DNA of 64,000 nt from Hyalella azteca. Its lineage: Eukaryota > Arthropoda > Malacostraca > Amphipoda > Hyalellidae. The stretch lies in the NCBI RefSeq assembly GCF_000764305.2, contig NW_025946787.1, forward strand, positions 560,611-624,610, read 5' to 3'. The translations under genes and the position numbers were made by a program. The notes below the pieces were generated by a model that saw only the letters and a list, made by a program, of their open reading frames with translations, was not told the DNA's origin and did not search any database. Shown piece by piece: positions 25,301 through 37,300 of this stretch; position 1 is the first letter of the stretch; the number at the start of each line of letters is the position of its first letter.

Positions 25301-28300
25301 TCAGCTACTTGAATTAGTAGGACAAGTATGCATTTTTACTAAAACATTTTCTCGGCGAAAAAGAGTCCAAAGCATGACACGATAGCAAAACGGCTGTTCG
25401 GGCTATGACAGCAGAACTGTTCCTTATTTTCATTATATCAACAATCACTGAAAAACATCTTAAAGCAAATCTCTCTACCCGAGAACGTCTTGCTGTGGTT
25501 GCTGCCCTGCAGCTTGAGCCTCCAGTTGTCAAGAAATCTGCTCTAAAAAGCGCAGCATTTTGTTGCAGAGTTTTACTGTGAGATTCAACGCGCTAGACGG
25601 ATGTGCTTACTCATTTTTTATTATAAATTGTCAGCCTTGATCTTGCGTCTTATAGTTTGCCTGAAGATTCCTTGAACGGAGTTTTACCGCTTTTGGAAAA
25701 CAATCAGTTTCTGTTTTGACCTACAGTACGAGTTTCTTGATGTCAGTGAGAATTAAATAAATCTCAAATTTTTTAGCGCGTACGCGGAGAATCACTGAAT
25801 CACCTGAACATTATTTTACAATTTTTTTTACTTGTAAATTTACTTCATTTGTACCTTGAGAATGATGACTATAAAATCAACGTGATTTCACAATCTTGAA
25901 GACTATTTGATAGTCTTGATTTCATAGCCATGAAAATGAAGGCTATGAAGTCAGTATGATTTCATAGTCTTCTTTTCATTGGTTTTACCATAGAGCGAGA
26001 AGATACTTCATGCACAAATGTTTCATGAAGGAATATCCTTCTAGCTTAGTTAATATATTTTTAAGAGACATTTTTACACAATGATCAGATACCATAAAAG
26101 CAGAAAAAAAGCGCAAACTGAGACACGTGTGTATCTATAGTTTCATAAAGTATAGTATCATAAATTCTATAAAAATCAAGTTTCACTGACCTGTGATTAC
26201 AATACGGGAAGAAGGAGCGATAATTCTGCCGTCTTTGTACCACGTATAGCGCGTTGCGGTGCCAGGGCCTCTGCCCCCGGAGCTATACTCGTGGCCGTAA
26301 GTCCACGTCGTGCTGGAGTCGCCCTCGCCCACTTCACACAAGAACTCCGTGCTCCCTCCAACGTCCACGACGGCAACTTTTGGCTGAACTCGCACCCAGG
26401 CAGGCACTGACCGCGTCACGCGAATCTGAGGGAGAGTATAACGGGACCGCTCAAAATAACCGAATCTGAGGGGGAATATAACGGGACCGTTCAAAATAAC
26501 CTTAATAATTGTTACCGGCATGCAACGATATAATTCGAGATGAGCTCTGTGATGCTGAATCGTGAAATGTCTTTGAAGCTTAAAATTAGTCGTGGGGAGC
26601 TGAGATTTTCCTACATGAATAGGGTAAAATTGTAATGCCAGAAGCATGATTCCTACCAATAATAGAATAATTGTTAAATGCCTAAATCATAGAATTAGTG
26701 CATGACAGATTTAATGTAAAGAGGCGTTTGAGTTACCCGATGTAACTCCATTAAAATGTAATAGCACCCATAACTGATACACTGGCGTCTGGCAGGTCGC
26801 TAGAAAAAGGTTTTCCTTTCTAACTAAAATTTTTAAATATTAGTCCTTTTGCAAAGAAATCAAAATAAAATGGATTCTCGTTTTTAAGCATAGAATTTCA
26901 ATTTCATATATACCCGTTACTTCGTTTGAACTATTAAGATCTCTTGACTGTTTAAATTGCAAGTTTATCAAGAATTTGCAAGCAAAGAAAATAACCAGAA
27001 AATTCACCCTTTCTTATAAAGGAAAACGTTTCGGAGTCCAGCTCCATCGTCAGTTCAGTCCAGCAGTTCGCGTTCATGCCGATAAGTGCAACGTGCCCGT
27101 GTCCGATAGAGATTTTCGAATTTTAGCTTCTACAACCGGGGTTTCTGACCTGCGAATTTTTGAGACCCTTTATACTTTTAAACAAAGGCTTAGTTTAAAT
27201 GCCGCCAACAGTTCATATCCCATCGAAATTGTAAATAGAGAGGTTTGTCTGCTCATATTTACTTCATTCTTATTTGTTTTCATTTGACGATTTATGTTTC
27301 AATGTGAATTTATTTGCTAATTGTTTGTACCTGTGTTTTAAGTTTTGAACTGACGATAGAGCTGGAAACGTTTTCCTTATTAAGAAATGGTGAATTTTCT
27401 AGCTATTATCTTTGCTTTTAAATTCGGTTGAACTCAAACGGGCAGCTAAGAAACAAGTTCTGAGTTTTAATCTGGAGAATTTGAGACTCCAGTAATTAAT
27501 CAATATCATACATTTTCTGCGTCACTTTTGCCAAATTTAAAGAATAAAACTTTTAAATGCTCTGAAAAAATCCGTGAATTGCAAATTCCAGGAACAAGCT
27601 GAAATTGTTCTATATTATGTATGGTAGCTTAAGATAATAAAATCCCCAAAGTCTGATTAAAAATAAATCTAGACTGAATGGAGCCATAATACATGAATAT
27701 TCATCCTGAATTCTGTTCTATCTCTGAAATATATTATTTTTTTCCTTTGCATTACGCCTTAAATAGTTGCGATTTCAACGGGAAACAAAACTTCACTACA
27801 ATCCATTTAGATTACTTACGATTAATTTAATTTATTTGTTCTGGGCCAATTTATAGGAAGATCGACGACCTTTATTAGCATGAGACGGCAGACGGAAAAG
27901 AAGTATGACCAAGACAGAATTGATGATGCCAATAACGATGGTCGTTTGAGCGGGACGTCGACCGAATGCATTTCCAAGACCAAAATGAGAAGGTAACGCA
28001 AGCGACTTACAATGTATAGAAAGTATGTACATAGTAAAGATGAAAAAATAATAATAGGTATTAACTTGCAATAAAACTAGTCATCGTATAAAGTTACAGG
28101 AAAAATCTTGTAACGCTTTCACTAACGCTAATAAAATGTGTGGAACGAAAATTTCAAACTTTTCCTCACATTTGTCCGATGCTGGCGGTTTAATTAAAGC
28201 ATACTTTACGCCCCTAAGTCAACACCGGACTTCAAGTTCATCACGAACAACTGGACAGAAAAACAATAGAGTTCTTCTTAAAGAAATGATAGCGAAAAAA

Positions 28301-31300
28301 TTGAATTGACAATACTGTTTATAAAAGAAGCCTTCATTACGTAAATTTTTACGAAGAAACTCGCGGCAAAAGGATGAAATTTACATACAACTCTTCTCAT
28401 AACTTCCCTTAAAGAGCCTCGCCTTGGAAAAAACTTTCGCTGATTCAGCTTTTTTTACTTGGTCTTGAAGACTGAAGGGCTGCTAGCAAGTAACATAGAG
28501 TCGTTTTCTGCTGACCCATCATTGTTGTTGCACTGAGAAGCAGGAAGCTTTTGAAGGCATCATCAGTGGAGCTTAAGTTTTATATCTTTGGATTTTCAAG
28601 CAACCTAGAAACTTATTCATTTGACAATTTCATTCACATTGAAGTTCTACTGTGAATAAAGTCCTGCACTTGGGCATGTTTATCAATGGCGAAATGAGAA
28701 CATTTTACATATTCCTAACGTGAATCGTGAAAAATGACCGACTATCCACATACGAGAAAAGTTATCACAGTACAAAGTGAGGATTGACAATATTAAGTAA
28801 CTTTGTAAACGGTTTTAAATTTTGAGTGCACCCTTTCGCTGCAAATTACGCCATAAAGGCCGTTCCATAGCTGCCTTGAGGTAGGTTTGAAAATCAACAA
28901 AATAATCTTATTTTGCGACAGTGAATAGAGAATTTGCAGAAATGATTTTTCATAAAAAATAAGTAAAAAATATAAGCGTGAATGAACTTGATTGAACTTG
29001 TACTAAGATTCAAAATTTTCCTGATTTTTTTATTCACAAAAATAAACATTTGCGCCATAAGCTATTGAATTTCCCTACAAACAAATTTTAATATTTATTC
29101 ATAAAGATTGGAAAAACTATCTACATTTATCCGCAAGCAAGGAGCTAAAGTTGAATTATTTAACGGTGTTGACGCTGCGGAGCTCAGTTGGCTGCCTCGC
29201 AAACTAGAGTTACTCGCCGTATCAACAGCGACTGCACAGGAGGATAAGCTTAACTCCAAGTTACTGCACGCCGCCTAGTGGTTTACATGCTTACTGAAGC
29301 GCGCGACTACAGAATATAGTCGCCAAATGGACCTCGAGTCACCTACATACTGCTGCTGTCTGCTGCGTTGGTGGGCACACTTTTTGAACATGTGCGCTCG
29401 GAAATTATGACGCCCAAACTAAACGTCACTCACCTCCGTGGTGCTGCTGCCGGTTGGATTGGTTACTCACTCGCTGAACTTTTCCGTTAAAAGTACTGAC
29501 GCCAAAACAACAAGCCACTCATCTCCATGGTGCTGCTGTATTCTTTACCTCATTTACTAAACATCTGCGCTTGGAAATTATGACGCTCAAACGAAACGTC
29601 ACTCACCTCCATGGTGCTGCTGCATTCTTTACTTCACTTACTGAACTTCTCCGCTTGGAAATTTGACGTCAACGCAAGGCGCCACTTACCTCCATGGTGC
29701 TGCTGCATTGGGCGCCTCACGCACCGAACTTCCTCGCTTGAAAATCGTGACGCCCAGACACGACACAAATTCACCCCCATGGTACTGCTGCCGAATGCAA
29801 TGGTTATCTCACTCACTGAACTTCTCCGTTTAAAAATTCTGAGACCAAAACAACACGCCACTCACCTCCATAGTGCTGCTGCCTGCCGCATTTGTGGCTT
29901 CGCACACGAAGGCCACCTCCCGCGCCAGCAGACGGCTGGCACTCTCGAGCACGAGAACGCCGCTCTCCCCGCTAGTGTCGCTTGCCCCGGACACGAGGCC
30001 TCCGACGCCCAGCCTTGACGGGAGCTGTTGCTGGTGCACTGGTAGTCGGTCACCGTTGGGCGTTTTTTGGTACCATCTGAGTGGGGGTTTCAAATTTGTT
30101 CCATTACGATGTACATTTCGAAGTGCTTCGTAACACTGAGTGCAGATTCGCTCTTGATGTAGTTCTAGATCTCTCTACTAGTAGATTAGATGTGTATTAG
30201 TCATAGATGTTGTGTCGTTAAACATTAACATCAGAAACACTACTCTGGTTTTCCAACATTTGGCGAAATTCATGATCACATGATCATAATCTCGGGTGCC
30301 TGTAGCACGCAAGAAACTATTACATTAATTTGTTGACCAGTTCAGTAATTTTTTGTTGACCAGTGCAGTAAAAATCCTAAGACACTTCCTCATCATAATT
30401 ACCGAACCCCAAATACAATTCAGCTATACCTAAATATAGAATGTCTCCAAACAGACATGAATTTCTACGTATACAATCGTATACTTATAAAGGTCAAAAA
30501 AAATTAGAAGAACAGAACATTTGTTTTCAAATTTAACTCTGCGATATCCGCTGCGTTAAAAGCATAGTTATTTTCTTTGCGTGGTATTGTTAGATTAATA
30601 TGAATATAATCATACACATTTTTGTGCGTATTCAATAGATAGAATATAGTAGCTTTACACATATAGCAAAGGCCACATCATTCTGCCTCATAACGTACGT
30701 GACCTGAGAATTTAATGTCTCTCTTACTAAATAAGAAGCGCAATTAATATCAATATTGAAAGGCAATATATTGCTGAGGCGAGACCCAGAATTGGTATCA
30801 CTCGGATGCCGGACGCGTCTGTCAGCCCCGTTATTAGATTCATATTGACGGTCATTAGGAGAGAAAAAGTTTCCCCTTCCTCTTTCCCTCTGTGATGAGC
30901 GTGAAATTTATATAGACCTTTAAATTTATTCATTACATTAAATTCATTTATTTAAAATAAGTAAATTTTTTATATATTTTATTTAGCGGTTTGCTTTTCA
31001 GATTTTTAATTTATGATTATATAAATATCGGAGCGAAACTTGATGCTCTTTATAAGATTATGTAAATGTACTCTGGATTATTCGCATTAATGGTGGTTGC
31101 TATTTTGAAAAATTATTTTACATAAATTTTTACAAAGATTCAATTGCGTTTTTCAATATACCTTAGACTCAAACATCCACTGCCATTGAAGCTGCAGACA
31201 ATCCTGAGATATATATAGAATAATATAATTTTAATTGAAATTTGATGATTGGAAATTCCAATACAAGAGATATTCATGAGCGATCGTATTCGCTCAATGA

Positions 31301-34300
31301 TTAACGTCCTCCCTCATTACGGATGACAGCTCCGCGCGCTTCCCTCGGAATAGGAATTCTATTAAAGAATTTATGTCAGAATCATTTTAGCCTCACGGGA
31401 CTTTATATTTTTAAGAGAATATCTAGCAGCGGGGCTTTCCATGTGTGAACACTACGGGGAATTTTGCATTAAATAATAGATTGGGTTTTTGTAGTGAGGG
31501 GTGAAATGTTTATGGAAAGGACATATAAATAATAATAAAAGATTGTAATAGCGTGTGTAAAGAAATGATTTATCTTCAGAACAATAATTAAGAGAAGCTT
31601 TTAAGTATTATTGAAATTCAGCTAAGGATTACAAGAAAATATGACAGTCTACACGTTTCCCACATCACGCAAAAATATTTCAAAATATTGTAGTCATTGG
31701 TTTTAGGCGACTGTGTCAAACCCTAGAATAGTTGTTTGTTTAAAAATGGTTTGTTAATTTTTTAGAACTATAGATTGCACAGAGTAGAAATTTAAGAAAA
31801 TAAATTACGTACAAAAGGCATATTTATTTGTGATTTGAATATGTATGATTGAGACCCACATATTGTAGTCTCAAAAGCGACAAAAATTAATTGTTCGAGA
31901 TTTACGCAAAAGTAGTTTATTTTACGCATAGTATGAGATTTACACAAAAGCATGCGATGGGTTGGCGTGCGCGACGCAGGGCAGGACGAGCGGCAGGTCC
32001 TGCGCCTACCTGTAGGCTGGTGGAGGGTTGGCGTGCGCGACGCAGTGCAGGATGTGCGGCAGGTCCTGCGCCTACCTGTAGGCTGGTGGAGGGTTGGCGT
32101 GCGCGACGCACGGCAGGATGAGCGGCAGGTCGGCTGACGCGCGCACTTGTGTTGACTGCGTAATGAGGCGAGGTGGCGACGGCACTCGAGGATCTGGTTG
32201 CGTTACCGAGCAAAGTTTTCCAAGTTAATAATTGAAAAATTGCAAAAGTTTTGAATTAACACAAACTAGAACCTGCAAAGTTTTCCAAGTTAATTATTGA
32301 AAAATTGCAAAAGTTTTGAATTAACACAAACTAGAACCTGCAAAGTTTTCCAAGTTAATAATTATTGAAAACTTGCAACAGTTTTGAATTCACATAAAGT
32401 CGAACCTGAATTATTATTCAAAATAATTTTTCCAGTCATGGGAATACAACGCCCATTTTTTCAACCATAGAAATTTAAACGAATTAAATTGAAGCGGAAA
32501 AGAATTTAGAATAATATTAGAATAATATTCATCACTCAATGACCTTGCCTCATGAATTTAACTACATGAGCACTTATAAAATAACATTATTCTACGGATT
32601 CTGAAAAGTTCAAGCAATACGAGCGATTTATTCCAATTCAGAACCAAAAGAATTGCGATTTTTTAATGAGGAAAAGCTTTTCTCTCAACATCAAAATGTT
32701 GCAAAAAATGTATCTCATTTAAACACACGGTCTTACTTGACACTTGTGTTCGGAAAAAATGGGTTGTTCAGATTCACGAAACAAACATAAGCATCTAATT
32801 GCAACAATGTGTGTATTCATAATTGAGTAAGTGGAATAGAAATAATACATACTTCTTTAAAAGACTTAATTACAAAACTTGTGCTCATTTTAGTGGGATA
32901 ATTTTTTTCAGAGATTTCCCAAACTATTATTACTCACTAGTAGACATCGCTTTCTGATTTGTGTATGGGAGCGCAGGAAAATTGTTTGCATAAGTTTCGT
33001 GACTGTCCAGTTTCAGTCCAGTTTCAGTGACTGGAATATGCTTGTAGTTCTTCTAATGACTTGTCATAGGTAACGCTTATATTCATCATTACTAATGATT
33101 TCAAAAGAATATATTATTTCGCGTTCAATTAATATTAATTAATTATTTCGTGTCATTCTTACATAACCGTAGCATATTTTTACCCCTATGCTAAAACTCC
33201 CAATACAAATTTAAGGCTCATGCAGAAAAGTAAACGACTTGAACCCTTCAGTAACCAATAAATAATGAAAAAACTAAGAACAAGATATATTACAATAAAT
33301 AACTTGGAAAAAATAAAGGCAATAATTATTTTTGTATGTATCTCGCCGGAGGGCTTTCATACAGCACCATATTTAGGATTAGTTTCACTCTGTCCGGTAA
33401 ATCCGGATTGTTTTCAGATCAGTTCATATATACTGATCGACATAGCCACGACCTATACTGAAGGTCGTCCGCTTAAACTTCTACTTGAACACTGTAGATT
33501 TTATGAATAATAAAAACTCAGTAAGCATTACAATGGTATTTGGGCATTCATAGTTTAACATTTTCAATGACTGTTGTTTTTATATGACTTAAAATTTCCT
33601 ATTTGGAAACTAAGCATGTACTTTCTTTCAAGCGGATGAAGAGTTGCAACTAATTCTAGAAGTTCGCATATTTGAACATAAATGAAACCGAAAAACAGCC
33701 GCATGTAATAATTAATAGTATGCATAATCAGTTCTTCAATGGCTTTGCATGACAGCAGTAGTTTTTTCTCGACGATCGCGTTGGCAAGGCTACGCCGTTG
33801 CTGTAGGAACGAAGGCTGGCGAGGATGTTTGTTCAAGAAAAAGAAACGTGAGCTTCCCTCTCTGCATCGCCTTCCATGTGATGAGAACAAGCAGAGTTGG
33901 GAGGAATCCCGCTATTTGATTAGACCGCTCCATTTCTGCGCTGTTTTAGAGAGAGCTGCGTAAAAACTTAATGCGCTTTCACACGGTAAATTTTGACACG
34001 TGTCGCCACTTCTCGTATACTCGCTAGTAAATGAGTGAAAACATCCAATGTTTTATGCAACGAATGCAATTTTGATTATCTTTTGCATTTTCTAAATGTG
34101 ATTCATTTCAATTAGCTAGATGTCTTTACGAGAACAGAAACACGAATAACAGATGATTTCCGGGTAGTAGTACTACATCGTACAGTATTACTGCACAGAC
34201 AACTGGGTAACAAGGACTATCATGGGAGAAATTTTTGGCCACAATTTTTCAATCGGGAATCTGTGAATTAAAAAAAATGCATGTTTCTTGATCAGAAATA

Positions 34301-37300
34301 TAAGCCTATATTTAATGCTATGCAAAATTTACGATCCCATAATAATTGATGTTTTGTGGTTTAGAATTACGATTCGGATTGTTACATTCAAAACAACTGA
34401 ACTGTGTAGAGCAAAATTGCACTAAATTCAGAGTTAGAATTTCTGATGTGTAACTTCACTCCACCGTGACGCTTGTTTCAAAATCCTGTCAAATATGTCG
34501 GTCGCCTAGTGTTGTTGACAGAGATTTGGTGCTTCTGACACCACAAGTGTCAGAAGTGTTGAAAACATAATAAAAATATAATAAAAAAGTGTTATCTCAC
34601 CGTTGACGATGATGCGTGCAGCGTTGGAGTGTGTGGTGGAGTGTTGGAGTGAGTGGAGAGCAACGCAGCGGAAGGTGGAGTGCGAGTCTGAGGCATCCAC
34701 GTTGTGCACGAGCAGCTGTCCGCTCCACTTGATCGCGTGGTACTTCCCGTCTGGTAAAAAAATATTTATATTTTTAGTTGTGAGAGGGGCAAATACGATT
34801 TAAAATGTAAATTGGTTAAAAAATATGTATATTTTTTAGTTGTGAGATGAGCAAATAAGATTTAAAATGTAAATTGGTTAAAATATATATATTTTTAGTG
34901 GTGAAAGGGGCGAATACGATTCTAAATGTAAATTAATATCAGCATTTGAATTGAATGAGATGATCGTTCATAAATTCGTAGCAATAAAATTCAAAGACAG
35001 ATTTATCATTTTGTAAGCTAAGAAAAAATTCATGCCTCTTGTTTTCAGTTTGGGGTTGGAATGTTTGGTAGTAATTAATGTCTACTATTTAAAGCAAATT
35101 TCATTATTATTCTCTTTCAAGAGGAAATTAAGACAATAAAAAAGTAGAGAGGTTAATCGCACTTGCTAGACCACCAATTGCTTTGCCATTGCAAAATATA
35201 ATTATACAAATGTTTAGATATCGACTTTAAGCTTACTGCGAAAATAAGACAATGAAAATAACAGACGAATTCCTTCAGAAGCAGTGGCTAACGCACCGCA
35301 TTGCAGAGACAAGGAAATTTTTACGTGAAGTTCTCATCTCAGAATCGAGAATTTTAAGAACTTTTCTTTATTCTTGTGTCGTGCTAAATAGGTCTTGATA
35401 TTGGTCAAAGCTGAATACCGTAGCAAAGATTGTTTGAAAAAAGTGTCACTGAAAAAAAACAGATCTCAACAGTGAACAGAATTTTTGAGAGGTTGAAAGG
35501 ATCATCGAACATTGAAACCCTTGGAAGTTGGCGAGATAATTCACAAATTCAATGGAAAGAGACTTGCCTCGTCCACGGCAGCATAATTTCTTGCCAGCAT
35601 TTAGTAAGCTAATAAAATTCATAGCGGGAGTCAAAAATGTTCCTCGTTTAAAGAGTTCTCTGATAGCGCATCCGGATGCCTTTCATTTTTCCCCGTCGGG
35701 CGTTGAAACCGGTCATAAAATGCACAGGGTGCTCCTCATCAAAGGTGTAATTTTTCTGGTGATTAGGTAGTTTTAATACAGAGTCTATCAAGGATACGTA
35801 CAAGCTGACATGCACGATCAGGGTTCATGGCTGACGGTTTTGTAGCTTTAATCACGTAATTATTAACAGAATGTTGTGAGCTTACAACACTGAACATTAG
35901 GTCGCTTACTTGGCTCCTGAACATCCTGATTTACGGGGTAAAATTCTGTGAAGACATCCTGAAAACACAACACCGTGCTTATAATAATCTAATATTTTCA
36001 GGAGAGGCGTCTAGTAATATTGCCTTCATTAAAACTGATGACTAAAAATGTAAAGGTGGTATCGTAAAATTTAATAATGATTTTTTATTTCCTTAAAGAT
36101 TTAGGCCAGCGAGAATTCCGTCATCGAATATAACGAAGAAACAGAATATTGAGCGCGAAATATTTCAATAATAAAATATTGAGAGGGGTGATGAATTGAA
36201 TTTTCCGTCGAAATAAATTATATATGGAAATCTGTGTCTTTCTCCTTTTACATGTGAATATAAATAAGAAACAATGCAATTTTAAATTGTACTTCAAATT
36301 ATTAATATCAAAATATTATTTTATATCAACGGAGTTCTGAGCACATCTGTCTACCTTTAATCATTTCATAAAAAGTTCAGCATTACGTTGATTTTCTCAG
36401 TGAATCAATGAAATACGATCAACGTTACTCACGTGTGAAATCAAGTTCATAAGATATACTCTGTTCCAGCGTGTTCACATGGGCATGAAGATGATTATTC
36501 AGTTCACATCGCTCAAATGTAATCTTGTTCAAATATGATATGATTCGGCTACAAGAAAATCATATATCAGTGCAATTTTGGCTGTCGGTTAGTATTATAA
36601 ATGTTAGAGGAAGCAACAGTAACGAGTATTGGGCATCCAAAATTAAGAAGTGAGAAAAAGCAAAACGGACGATGAAAGATTCATGTTGATTGCGCATCGG
36701 TAAACTTTTTCGTTAACTTTAATACATGAACTACAAATCACATTATCGCATCAATGTATTTAATCGTGTAGACCAGCATTTTAAAAAATTGGATACTTGG
36801 TTACATCCATCAGCCATAATTTATTACTTTGGGATTATCAGAATATCAATTAGAGTTACAGTTTAGCATTACGTTGATTTACTCATCGCAGTGCCTCTAA
36901 GCTTTCAGTCATAATTACTTCCTATTTATAAGTTTTTAGATTTGTTTTCTAATATTTTCTAAAAAATGACAACTACAATCAGGCAGTAAAATCGTTAAGC
37001 AAGTATAGGCTTAACTGCAACAACAGCAAGTACGAGAATAAACATATAACAATTCAATTATTAGAGTCACTAACCGATAAAGTCAGAAATACATTAAATT
37101 CTTTACACTGCTGTCAACCTTCACGCTTTAAAATGCAGTATGAATTTCGTTCTCATCGTCCTTCAAATTAGTACAAGACAATGAAACAACTTTTCTCTAA
37201 ACCTGTTGCACAAATTTCTTACACATCCCTTCACAACGCATCTAATATTACTTCTAAAATTAACCCCGCGCTCCTGCAAGTAAGGAGAGAAGACAAAACT

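Larger units (their letters stand above)
26426..29865 (-). other. Intron between Ig3 and Ig4
   Basis: 3.4 kb. It holds the acceptor duplication, a Penelope-like fragment (26976..27387) and the long donor array at 29341..29865. A 79-codon open frame on the gene strand at 27832..28071 has a hydrophobic run (TTIVIGIINSVLVILLF) but no recognised relatives. 28.1..29.3 kb shows nothing else. Confidence 0.7.
32194..34600 (-). other. Intron between Ig2 and Ig3
   Basis: 2.4 kb. A 64-bp repeat lies at its 3' end (32212..32406) and a hairpin at its 5' end (34531..34557). A GC-richer patch at 33740..33960 has plus-strand ORFs with no recognised product. Confidence 0.75.

Noticed and set aside
27832..28071. 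79-codon minus-strand ORF with a hydrophobic segment, possible small membrane protein
   Set aside because: It lies inside a Dscam intron on the same strand with no promoter, relatives or domain evidence.
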